Under the pieces are notes generated by a model. It was not told the DNA's origin. It did no database searches and saw only the letters and a program-made list of their open reading frames with translations. Position numbers and translations under genes: made by a program. From Gibbula magus (lineage: Eukaryota > Mollusca > Gastropoda > Trochida > Trochidae): a DNA stretch of 64,000 nt. This document shows positions 37,261 through 49,253 of the stretch, piece by piece. The DNA lies in assembly GCA_936450465.1 (NCBI GenBank), contig OW388296.1:33239875-33303874 (forward strand), read 5' to 3'. How positions within the stretch are numbered: position 1 is the first letter of the stretch; each line of letters opens with the position of its first letter.

Positions 37261-40200
37261 ATATAGATTAAAAAGTAAGACAGATAGAGGAAATCCGAAA
37301 TAACCATTCGATAGAACACAAGGTTATGAACATCTCAGCCAAGTTTGGTCCTGAAATATGCAGTTTGAAGAAAGTTATTAGCCTCGCTGTCAAGTAATGT
37401 AGTTTGTGGTCTTCTTTGACTTAGAATAATTTCCGTGTTTTTCGGCCAAATTGGCTATGCGACTCTCTGTAAGAGTGAATATAGATTAAAAAGTAAGACA
37501 GATAGAGGAAATCCGAAATAACCATTCGATAGAACACAAGGTAATGAACATCTCATCCAAGTTTGGTCCTGAAATATGCAGTTTGAAGATAGTTATTAGC
37601 CTCGCTGTCAAGTAATGTAGTTTGTGGTCTTCTTTGACTTAGAATAATGTCTGTGTTTTTGGGCCAAATTGGCTATGCGACTCTCTGTAAGAGTGAATAT
37701 AGATTAAAAAGTAAGACAGATAGAGGAAATCCGAAATAACCATTCGATAGAACACAAGGTAATGAACATCTCAGCCAAGTTTGGTCCTGAAATATGCAGT
37801 TTGAAGATAGTTATTAGCTTCGCTGTCAAGTAATGTAGTTTGTGGTCTTCTTTGACTTAGAATAATTTCCGTGTTTTTGGGCCAAATTGGCTATGCGACT
37901 CTCTGTAAGAGTGAATATAGATTAATAAGTAAGACAGATAGAGGAAATCCGAAATAACCATTCGATAGAACACAAGGTAATGAACCTCTCATCCAAGTTT
38001 GGTCCTGAAATATGCAGTTTGAAGATAGTTATTAGCCTCGCTGTCAAGTAATGTAGTTTGTGGTCTTCTTTGACTTAGAATAATTTCAGTGTTTTTCGGC
38101 CAAATTGGCTATGCGACTCTCTGTAAGAGTGAATATAGATTAAAAAGTTAGACAGATAGAGGTAATCCGAAATAACCATTCGATAGAACACAAGGTTAAG
38201 AACATCTCAGCCAAGTTTGGTCCTGAAATATGCAGTTTGAAGAAAGTTATTAGCCTCGCTGTCAAGTAATGTAGTTTGTGGTCTTCTTTGACTTAGAATA
38301 ATTTCCGTGTTTTTGGGCCAAATTGGCTATCCGACTCTCTGTAAGAGTGAATATAGATTAAAAAGTAAGACAGATAGAGGAAATCCGAAATAACCATTCG
38401 ATAGAACACAAGGTTATGAACATCTCAGCCAAGTTTGGTCCTGAAATATGCAGTTTGAAGAAAGTTATTAGCCTCGCTGTCAAGTAATGTAGTTTGTGGT
38501 CTTCTTTGACTTAGAATAATTTCCGTGTTTTTCGGCCAAATTGGCTATGCGACTCTCTGTAAGAGTGAATATAGATTAAAAAGTAAGACAGATAGAGGAA
38601 ATCCGAAATAACCATTCGATAGAACACAAGGTAATGAACATCTCATCCAAGTTTGGTCCTGAAATATGCAGTTTGAAGATAGTTATTAGCCTCGCTGTCA
38701 AGTAATGTAGTTTGTGGTCTTCTTTGACTTAGAATAATTTCCGTGTTGTTCGGCCAAATTGGCTATGCGACTCTCTGTAAGAGTGAATATAGATTAAAAA
38801 GTAAGACAGATAGAGGAAATCCGAAATAACCATTCGATAGAACACAAGGTTATGAACATCTCAGCCAAGTTTGGTCCTGAAATATGCAGTTTGAAGAAAG
38901 TTATTAGCCTCGCTGTCAAGTAATGTAGTTTGTGGTCTTCTTTGACTTAGAATAATTTCCGTGTTTTTCGGCCAAATTGGCTATGCGACTCTCTGTAAGA
39001 GTGAATATAGATTAAAAAGTAAGACAGATAGAGGAAATCCGAAATAACCATTCGATAGAACACAAGGTAATGAACATCTCATCCAAGTTTGGTCCTGAAA
39101 TATGCAGTTTGAAGATAGTTATTAGCCTCGCTGTCAAGTAATGTAGTTTGTGGTCTTCTTTGACTTAGAATAATGTCTGTGTTTTTGGGCCAAATTGGCT
39201 ATGCGACTCTCTGTAAGAGTGAATATAGATTAAAAAGTAAGACAGATAGAGGAAATCCGAAATAACCATTCGATAGAACACAAGGTAATGAACATCTCAG
39301 CCAAGTTTGGTCCTGAAATATGCAGTTTGAAGATAGTTATTAGCTTCGCTGTCAAGTAATGTAGTTTGTGGTCTTCTTTGACTTAGAATAATTTCCGTGT
39401 TTTTGGGCCAAATTGGCTATGCGACTCTCTGTAAGAGTGAATATAGATTAATAAGTAAGACAGATAGAGGAAATCCGAAATAACCATTCGATAGAACACA
39501 AGGTAATGAACATCTCATCCAAGTTTGGTCCTGAAATATGCAGTTTGAAGATAGTTATTAGCCTCGCTGTCAAGTAATGTAGTTTGTGGTCTTCTTTGAC
39601 TTAGAATAATTTCAGTGTTTTTCGGCCAAATTGGCTATGCGACTCTCTGTAAGAGTGAATATAGATTAAAAAGTTAGACAGATAGAGGTAATCCGAAATA
39701 ACCATTCGATAGAACACAAGGTTAAGAACATCTCAGCCAAGTTTGGTCCTGAAATATGCAGTTTGAAGAAAGTTATTAGCCTCGCTGTCAAGTAATGTAG
39801 TTTGTGGTCTTCTTTGACTTAGAATAATTTCCGTGTTTTTGGGCCAAATTGGCTATCCGACTCTCTGTAAGAGTGAATATAGATTAAAAAGTAAGACAGA
39901 TAGAGGAAATCCGAAATAACCATTCGATAGAACACAAGGTTATGAACATCTCAGCCAAGTTTGGTCCTGAAATATGCAGTTTGAAGAAAGTTATTAGCCT
40001 CGCTGTCAAGTAATGTAGTTTGTGGTCTTCTTTGACTTAGAATAATTTCCGTGTTTTTCGGCCAAATTGGCTATGCGACTCTCTGTAAGAGTGAATATAG
40101 ATTAAAAAGTAAGACAGATAGAGGAAATCCGAAATAACCATTCGATAGAACACAAGGTAATGAACATCTCATCCAAGTTTGGTCCTGAAATATGCAGTTT

Positions 40201-40312
40201 GAAGATAGTTATTAGCCTCGCTGTCAAGTAATGTAGTTTGTGGTCTTCTTTGACTTAGAATAATTTCAGTGTTTTTCAGCCAAATTGGCTATGCGACTCT
40301 CTGTAAGAGTGA
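37261..40312 (+). repeat. Tandem 7-mer duplication, 1526 bp per copy
   Basis: Copies 37261-38786 and 38787-40312 are adjacent with offset 1526 = 7 x 218. Matching private marks are AATAATGTCTGTG (37645/39171 at TAATGT) and GGTTAAGAACATC (38194/39720). One difference is AACCTCTCATCC near 37984 against AACATCTCATCC near 39510; the last monomer of each copy also diverges (TTGTTCGG against TTTTCAGCC). Confidence 0.88.
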
Positions 40313-42710
40313 ATATAGATTAAAAAGTTAGACAGATAGAGGTAATCCGAAATAACCATTCGATAGAACACAAGGTTATGAACATCTCAGCCAAGTTTGG
40401 TCCTGAAATATGCAGTTTGAAGAAAGTTATTAGCCTCGCTGTCAAGTAATGTAGTTTGTGGTCTTCTTTGACTTAGAATAATTTCTGTGTTTTTGGGCCA
40501 AATTGGCTATGCGACTCTCTGTAAGAGTGAATATAGATTAAAAAGTAAGACAGATAGAGGAAATCCGAAATAACCATTCGATAGAACACAAGGTTATGAA
40601 CATCTCAGCCAAGTTTGGTCCTGAAATATGCAGTTTGAAGAAAGTTATTAGCCTCGCTGTCAAGTAATGTAGTTTGTGGTCTTCTTTGACTTAGAATAAT
40701 TTCCGTGTTGTTCGGCCAAATTGGCTATGCGACTCTCTGTAAGAGTGAATATAGATTAAAAAGTAAGACAGATAGAGGAAATCCGAAATAACCATTCGAT
40801 AGAACACAAGGTTATGAACATCTCAGCCAAGTTTGGTCCTGAAATATGCAGTTTGAAGAAAGTTATTAGCCTCGCTGTCAAGTAATGTAGTTTGTGGTCT
40901 TCTTTGACTTAGAATAATTTCCGTGTTTTTCGGCCAAATTGGCTATGCGACTCTCTGTAAGAGTGAATATAGATTAAAAAGTAAGACAGATAGAGGAAAT
41001 CCGAAATAACCATTCGATAGAACACAAGGTAATGAACATCTCATCCAAGTTTGGTCCTGAAATATGCAGTTTGAAGATAGTTATTAGCCTCGCTGTCAAG
41101 TAATGTAGTTTGTGGTCTTCTTTGACTTAGAATAATTTCAGTGTTTTTCAGCCAAATTGGCTATGCGACTCTCTGTAAGAGTGAATATAGATTAAAAAGT
41201 TAGACAGATAGAGGTAATCCGAAATAACCATTCGATAGAACACAAGGTTATGAACATCTCAGCCAAGTTTGGTCCTGAAATATGCAGTTTGAAGAAAGTT
41301 ATTAGCCTCGCTGTCAAGTAATGTAGTTTGTGGTCTTCTTTGACTTAGAATAATTTCCGTGTTTTTGGGCCAAATTGGCTATCCGACTCTCTGTAAGAGT
41401 GAATATAGATTAAAAAGTAAGACAGATAGAGGAAATCCGAAATAACCATTCGATAGAACACAAGGTTATGAACATCTCAGCCAAGTTTGGTCCTGAAATA
41501 TGCAGTTTGAAGAAAGTTATTAGCCTCGCTGTCAAGTAATGTAGTTTGTGGTCTTCTTTGACTTAGAATAATTTCCGTGTTGTTCGGCCAAATTGGCTAT
41601 GCGACTCTCTGTAAGAGTGAATATAGATTAAAAAGTAAGACAGATAGAGGAAATCCGAAATAACCATTCGATAGAACACAAGGTTATGAACATCTCAGCC
41701 AAGTTTGGTCCTGAAATATGCAGTTTGAAGAAAGTTATTAGCCTCGCTGTCAAGTAATGTAGTTTGTGGTCTTCTTTGACTTAGAATAATTTCCGTGTTT
41801 TTCGGCCAAATTGGCTATGCGACTCTCTGTAAGAGTGAATATAGATTAAAAAGTAAGACAGATAGAGGAAATCCGAAATAACCATTCGATAGAACACAAG
41901 GTAATGAACATCTCATCCAAGTTTGGTCCTGAAATATGCAGTTTGAAGATAGTTATTAGCCTCGCTGTCAAGTAATGTAGTTTGTGGGCTTCTTTGACTT
42001 AGAATAATTTCAGTGTTTTTCAGCCAAATTGGCTATGCGACTCTCTGTAAGAGTGAATATAGATTAAAAAGTTAGACAGATAGAGGTAATCCGAAATAAC
42101 CATTCGATAGAACACAAGGTTATGAACATCTCAGCCAAGTTTGGTCCTGAAATATGCAGTTTGAAGAAAGTTATTAGCCTCGCTGTCAAGTAATGTAGTT
42201 TGTGGTCTTCTTTGACTTAGAATAATTTCCGTGTTTTTGGGCCAAATTGGCTATTCGACTCTCTGTAAGAGTGAATATAGATTAAAAAGTAAGACAGATA
42301 GAGGAAATCCGAAATAACCATTCGATAGAACACAAGGTTATGAACATCTCAGCCAAGTTTGGTCCTGAAATATGCAGTTTGAAGAAAGTTATTAGCCTCG
42401 CTGTCAAGTAATGTAGTTTGTGGTCTTCTTTGACTTAGAATAATTTCCGTGTTGTTCGGCCAAATTGGCTATGCGACTCTCTGTAAGAGTGAATATAGAT
42501 TAAAAAGTAAGACAGATAGAGGAAATCCGAAATAACCATTCGATAGAACACAAGGTTATGAACATCTCAGCCAAGTTTGGTCCTGAAATATGCAGTTTGA
42601 AGAAAGTTATTAGCCTCGCTGTCAAGTAATGTAGTTTGTGGTCTTCTTTGACTTTGAATAATTACCGTGTTTTTGTGCCAAATTGGCTATGCGACTCTCT
42701 GTAAGAGTGA
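40095..42710 (+). repeat. 4-mer amplified three times, 872 bp per copy
   Basis: Copies 40095-40966, 40967-41838 and 41839-42710 share the same four-monomer order: CTCATCC/GATAG ending TTTTCAGCC, then AAAAAGTTAG/GAGGTAATCC, then TTGTTCGG, then TTTTCGG. The TTCAGCC mark falls at 40277, 41149 and 42021, exactly 872 bp apart. Late changes distinguish copies: TTCTGTG in copy 1, CTATCCG in copy 2, and GTGGGCTTC, CTATTCG and ACTTTGAATAATTACC in copy 3. Confidence 0.92.
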
Positions 42711-45700
42711 ATATAGATTAAAAAGTAAGACAGATAGAGGAAATCCGAAATAACCATTCGATAGAACACAAGGTAATGAACATCTCATCCAAGTTTGGTC
42801 CTGAAATATGCAGTTTGAAGATAGTTATTAGCCTCGCTGTCAAGTAATGTAGTTTGTGGTCTTCTTTGACTTAGAATAATTTCCGTGTTTTTGTGCCAAA
42901 TTGGCTATCCGACTCTCTGTAAGAGTGAATATAGATTAAAAAGTAAGACAGATAGAGGAAATCCGAAATAACCATTCGATAGAACACAAGGTTATGAACA
43001 TCTCATCCAAGTTTGGTCCTGAAATATGCAGTTTGAAGAAAGTTATTAGCCTCGCTGTCAAGTAATGTAGTTTGTGGTCTTCTTTGACTTAGAATAATTT
43101 CCGTGTTGTTCGGCCAAATTGGCTATGCGACTCTCTGTAAGAGTGAATATAGATTAAAAAGTAAGACAGATAGAGGAAATCCGAAATAACCATTCGATAG
43201 AACACAAGGTTATGAACATCTCAGCCAAGTTTGGTCCTGAAATATGCAGTTTGAAGAAAGTTATTAGCCTCGCTGTCAAGTAATGTAGTTTGTGGTCTTC
43301 TTTGACTTAGAATAATTTCCGTGTTTTTCGGCCAAATTGGCTATGCGACTCTCTGTAAGAGTGAATATAGATTAAAAAGTAAGACAGATAGAGGAAATCC
43401 GAAATAACCATTCGATAGAACACAAGGTAATGAACATCTCATCCAAGTTTGGTCCTGAAATATGCAGTTTGAAGATAGTTATTAGCCTCGCTGTCAAGTA
43501 ATGTAGTTTGTGGTCTTCTTTGACTTAGAATAATGTCTGTGTTTTTGGGCCAAATTGGCTATGCGACTCTCTGTAAGAGTGAATATAGATTAAAAAGTAA
43601 GACAGATAGAGGAAATCCGAAATAACCATTCGATAGAACACAAGGTTATGAACATCTCAGCAAAGTGTTGTCCTGAAATATGCAGTTTGAAGAAAGTTAT
43701 TAGCCTCGCTGTCAAGTAATGTAGTTTGTGGTCTTCTTTGACTTAGAATAATTTCCGTGTTTTTGGGCCAAATTGGCTATGCGACTCTCTGTAAGAGTGG
43801 ATATAGATTAAAAAGTAAGACAGAGAGAGGAAATCCGAAATAACCATTCGATAGAACACAAGGTAATGAACATCTCAGCCAAGTTTGGTCCTGAAATATG
43901 CAGTTTGAAGAAAGTTATTAGCCTCGCTGTCAAGTAATGTAGTTTGTGGTCTTCTTTGACTTAGAATAATTTCCGTGCTTTTCGGCCAAATTGGCTATGC
44001 GACTCTCTGTAAGAGTGAATATAGATTAAAAAGTAAGACAGATAGAGGAAATCCGAAATAACCATTCGATAGAACACAAGGTAATGAACATCTCAGCAAA
44101 GTTTGGTCCTGAAATATGCAGTTTGAAAAAAGTTATTAGCCTCGCTGTCAAGTAATGTAGTTTGTGGTCTTCTTTGACTTAGAATAATTTCTGTGTTTTT
44201 GGGCCAAATTGGCTATGCGACTCTCTGTAAGAGTGAATATAGATTAAAAAGTAAGACAGATAAAGGAAATCCGAAATAACCATTCGATTGAACACAAGGT
44301 AATGAACATCTCAGCCAAGTTTGGTCCTGAAATATGCAGTTTGAAGATAGTTATTAGCTTCGCTGTCAAGTAATGTAGTTTGTGGTCTTCTTTGACTTAG
44401 AATAATTTCCGTGTTTTTGGGCCAAATTGGCTACGCGACTCTCTGTAAGAGTGAATATAGATTAATAAGTAAGACAGATAGAGGAAATCCGAAATAACCA
44501 TTCGATAGAACACAAGGTAATGAACATCTCAGCAAAGTTTGGTCCTGAAATATGCAGTTTGAAAAAAGTTATTAGCCTCGCTGTCAAGTAATGTAGTTTG
44601 TGGTCTACTTTGACTTAGAATAATTTCCGTGTTTTTGTGCCAAATTGGCTATGCGACTCTCTGTAAGAGTGAATATAGATTAAAAAGTAAGACAGATAGA
44701 GGAAATCCGAAATAACCATTCGATAGAACACAAGGTTATGAACATCTCAGCCAAGTTTGGTCCTGAAATATGCAGTTTGAAGAAAGTTATTAGCCTCGCT
44801 TTCAAGTAATGTAGTTTGTGGTCTTCTTTGACTTAGAATTATTTCCGTGTTTTTGTGCCAAATTGGCTATGCGACTCTCTGTAAGAGTGAATATAGATTA
44901 AAAAGTAAGACAGATAGAGGAAATCCTAAATAACCATTCGATAGAACACAAGGTAATGAACATCTCAGCAAAGTTTGGTCCTGAAATATGCAGTTTGAAG
45001 ATAGTTATTAGCTTCGCTGTCAAGTAATGTAGTTTGTGGTCTTCTTTGACTTAGAATAATTTCCGTGTTTTTGGGCCAAATTGGCTATGCGACTCTCTGT
45101 AAGAGTGAATATAGATTAATAAGTAAGACAGATAGAGGAAATCCGAAATAACCATTCGATAGAACACAAGGTAATGAACATCTCAGCAAAGTTTGGTCCT
45201 GAAATATGCAGTTTGAAAAAAGTTATTAGCCTCGCTGTCAAGTAATGTAGTTTGTGGTCTACTTTGACTTAGAATAATTTCCTTGTTTTTGTGCCAAATT
45301 GGCTATGCGACTCTCTGTAAGAGTGAATATAGATTAAAAAGTAAGACAGATAGAGGAAATCCTAAATAACCATTCGATAGAACACAAGGTAATGAACATC
45401 TCAGCAAAGTTTGGTCCTGAAATATGCAGTTTGAAAAAAGTTATTAGCCTCGCTGTCAAGTAATGTAGTTTGTGGTCTTCTTTGACTTAGAATAATTTCC
45501 GTGTTTTTGTGCCAAATTGGCTATGCGACTCTCTGTAAGAGTGAATATAGATTAAAAAGTAAGACAGATAGAGGAAATCGGAAATAACCATTCGATAGAA
45601 CACAAGGTTATGAACATCTCAGCCAAGTTTGGTCCTGAAATATGCAGTTTGAAGAAAGTTATTAGCCTCGCTTTCAAGTAATGTAGTTTGTGGTCTTCTT

Positions 45701-46198
45701 TGACTTAGAATTATTTCCGTGTTTTTGTGCCAAATTGGCTATGCGACTCTCTGTAAGAGTGAATATAGATTAAAAAGTAAGACAGATAGAGGAAATCCGA
45801 AATAACCATTCGATAGAACACAAGGTAATGAACATCTCAGCCAAGTTTGGTCCTGAAATATGCAGTTTGAAGATAGTTATTAGCCTCGCTGTCAAGTAAT
45901 GTAGTTTGTGGTCTTCTTTGACTTAGAATAATGTCTGTGTTTTTGGGCCAAATTGGCTATGCGACTCTCTGTAAGAGTGAATATAGATTAAAAAGTAAGA
46001 CAGATAGAGGAAATCCGAAATAACCATTCGATAGAACACAAGGTAATGAACATCTCAGCCAAGTTTGGTCCTGAAATATGCAGTTTGAAGATAGTTATTA
46101 GCCTCGCTGTCAAGTAATGTAGTTTGTGGTCTTCTTTGACTTAGAATAATGTCTGTGTTTTTGGGCCAAATTGGCTATGCGACTCTCTGTAAGAGTGA

Positions 46199-47948
46199 AT
46201 ATAGATTAAAAAGTAAGACAGATAGAGGAAATCCGAAATAACCATTCGATAGAACACAAGGTTATGAACATCTCAGCAAAGTGTTGTCCTGAAATATGCA
46301 GTTTGAAGAAAGTTATAATTATTAGCCTCGCGTTCAAGTAATGTAGTTTGTGGTCTTCTTTGACTTAGAATAATTTCCGTGTTTTTGGGCCAAATTGGTT
46401 ATGCGACTCTCTGTAAGAGTGAATATAAATTAAAAAGTAAGACAGATAGAGGAAATCCGAAATAACCATTCGATAGAACACAAGGTAATGAACATCTCAG
46501 CAAAGTTTGGTCCTGAAATATGCAGTTTGAAAAAAGTTATTAGTCTCGCTGTCAAGTAATGTAGTTTGTGGTCTTCTTTGACTTAGAATCATTTCCGTGT
46601 TTTTCGGCCAAATTGGCTATGCGACTCTGTAAGAGTGAATATAGATTAAAAAGTAAGACAGAGAGAGGAAATCCGAAATAACCATTCGATAGAACACAAG
46701 GTAATGAACATCTCAGCCAAGTTTGGTCCTGAAATATGCAGTTTGAAAAAAGTTATTAGCCTCGCTGTCAAGTAATGTAGTTTGTGGTCTTCTTTGACTT
46801 AGAATAATTTCCGTGTTTTTGTGCCAAATTGGCTATGCGACTCTCTGTAAGAGTGAATATAGATTAAAAAGTAAGACAGATAGAGGAAATCCGAAATAAC
46901 CATTCGATAGAACACAAGGTAATGAACATCTCAGCAAAGTTTGGTCCTGAAATATGCAGTTTGAAGAAAGTTATTAGCCTCGCTGTCAAGTAATGTAGTT
47001 TGTGGTCTTCTTTGACTTAGAATAATGTCTGTGTTTTTGGGCCAAATTGGCTATGCGACTCTCTGTAAGAGTGAATATAGATTAAAAAGTAAGACAGATA
47101 GAGGAAATCCGAAATAACCATTCGATAGAACACAAGGTTATGAACATCTCAGCAAAGTGTTGTCCTGAAATATGCAGTTTGAAGAAAGTTATAATTATTA
47201 GCCTCGCGTTCAAGTAATGTAGTTTGTGGTCTTCTTTGACTTAGAATAATTTCCGTGTTTTTGGGCCAAATTGGTTATGCGACTCTCTGTAAGAGTGAAT
47301 ATAAATTAAAAAGTAAGACAGATAGAGGAAATCCGAAATAACCATTCGATAGAACACAAGGTAATGAACATCTCAGCAAAGTTTGGTCCTGAAATATGCA
47401 GTTTGAAAAAAGTTATTAGTCTCGCTGTCAAGTAATGTAGTTTGTGGTCTTCTTTGACTTAGAATAATTTCCGTGTTTTTCGGCCAAATTGGCTATGCGA
47501 CTCTGTAAGAGTGAATATAGATTAAAAAGTAAGACAGAGAGAGGAAATCCGAAATAACCATTCGATAGAACACAAGGTAATGAACATCTCAGCCAAGTTT
47601 GGTCCTGAAATATGCAGTTTGAAAAAAGTTATTAGCCTCGCTGTCAAGTAATGTAGTTTGTGGTCTTCTTTGACTTAGAATAATTTCCGTGTTTTTGTGC
47701 CAAATTGGCTATGCGACTCTCTGTAAGAGTGAATATAGATTAAAAAGTAAGACAGATAGAGGAAATCCGAAATAACCATTCGATAGAACACAAGGTAATG
47801 AACATCTCAGCAAAGTTTGGTCCTGAAATATGCAGTTTGAAGAAAGTTATTAGCCTCGCTGTCAAGTAATGTAGTTTGTGGTCTTCTTTGACTTAGAATA
47901 ATTTCCGTGTTTTTCGGCCAAATTGGCTATGCGACTCTGTAAGAGTGA
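46199..47948 (+). repeat. Tandem 4-mer (876 bp) carrying a six-base insertion
   Basis: Copy 1 is 46199-47074 and copy 2 47075-47948. The first monomer of each has six extra bases after AGTT (ATAATT, at about 46315-46320 and 47191-47196) and a private GCGTTCAAG. Second monomers share AGTCTCG and the CT deletion (46624/47500), and third monomers share GAGAGAGG. The offset is 872 + 6 - 2 = 876. Copy 2 has AATAATTTCC where copy 1 has AATCATTTCC, and its last monomer is CT-deleted. Confidence 0.88.
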
Positions 47949-49253
47949 ATATAGATTAAAAAGTAAGACAGATAGAGGAAATCCGAAATAACCATTCGAT
48001 AGAACACAAGGTTATGAACATCTCAGCCAAGTTTGGTCCTGAAATGTGCAGTTTGAAAAAAGTTATTAGCCTCGCTGTCAAGTAATGTAGTTTGTGGTCT
48101 TCTTTGACTTAGAATAATTTCCGTGTTTTTCGGCCAAATTGGCTATGCGACTCTGTAAGAGTGAATATAGATTAAAAAGTAAGACAGATAGAGGAAATCC
48201 GAAATAACCATTCGATAGAACACAAGGTTATGAACATCTCAGCCAAGTGTTGTCCTGAAATATGCAGTTTGAAGAAAGTTATTAGCCTCGCTTTCAAGTA
48301 ATGTAGTTTGTGGTCTTCTTTGACTTAGAATAATTTCCGTGTTTTTGGGCCAAATTGGCTATACGACTCTCTGTAAGAGTGAAAATAGATTAAAAAGTAA
48401 GACAGATAAAGGAAATCCGAAATAACCATTTGATAGAACACAAGGTAATGAACATCTCAGCCAAGTTTGGTCCTGAAATATGCAGTTTGAAAAAGTTATT
48501 AGCCTCGCTGTCAAGTAATGTAGTTTGTGGTCTTCTTTGACTTAGAATAATTTCCGTGTTTTTGTGCCAAATTGGCTATGCGACTCTCTGTAAGAGTGAA
48601 CATAGATTAAAAAGTAAGACAGATAGAGGAAATCCGAAATAACCATTCGATAGAACACAAGGTAATGAACATCTCAGCCAAGTTTGGTCCTGAAATATGC
48701 AGTTTGAAGATAGTTATTAGCTTCGCTGTCAAGTAATGTAGTTTGTGGTCTTCTTTGACTTAGAATAATTTCCGAGTTTTTCGGCCAAATTGGCTATGCG
48801 ACTCTCTGTAAGAGTGAATATAGATTAAAAAGTAAGACAGATAGAGGAAATCCGAAATAACCATTAGATAGAACACAAGGTAATGAACATCTCAGCCAAG
48901 TTTGGTCCTGAAATATGCAGTTTGAAGATAGTTATTAGCCTCGCTGTCAAGTAATGTAGTTTGTGATCTTCTTTGACTTAGAATAATGTCTGTGTTTTTG
49001 GGCCAAATTGGCTATGCGACTCTCTGTAAGAGTGAATATAGATTAAAAAGTAAGACAGATAGAGGAAATCCGAAGTAACCATTCGATAGAACACAAGGTT
49101 ATGAACATCTCAGCAAGGTGTTGTCCTGAAATATGCAGTTTGAAGAAAGTTATTAGCCTCGCTGTCAAGTAATGTAGTTTGTGGTCTTCTTTGACTTAGA
49201 ATAATTTCCGTGTTTTTGGGCCAAATTGGCTATGCGACTCTCTGTAAGAGTGA

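Larger units (their letters stand above)
34427..43582 (+). repeat. Array zone C (variant family with GTGTTGTTCGG and CTCATCC)
   Basis: About 42 monomers, every one 218 bp. Zone markers are GTGTTGTTCGG, AACATCTCATCC with GAAGATAG, AAAAAGTTAG with GAGGTAATCC, and TTTTCAGCC. The zone is built of short higher-order repeats: part of the 10-mer, then a 7-mer, then a 4-mer amplified three times. The three-monomer block 42711-43364 reappears in zone D. Between 36389 and 36824 the zone B type pair (GAATAAAG, GTTAATGAATG) is embedded by the 10-mer duplication. Confidence 0.75.
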
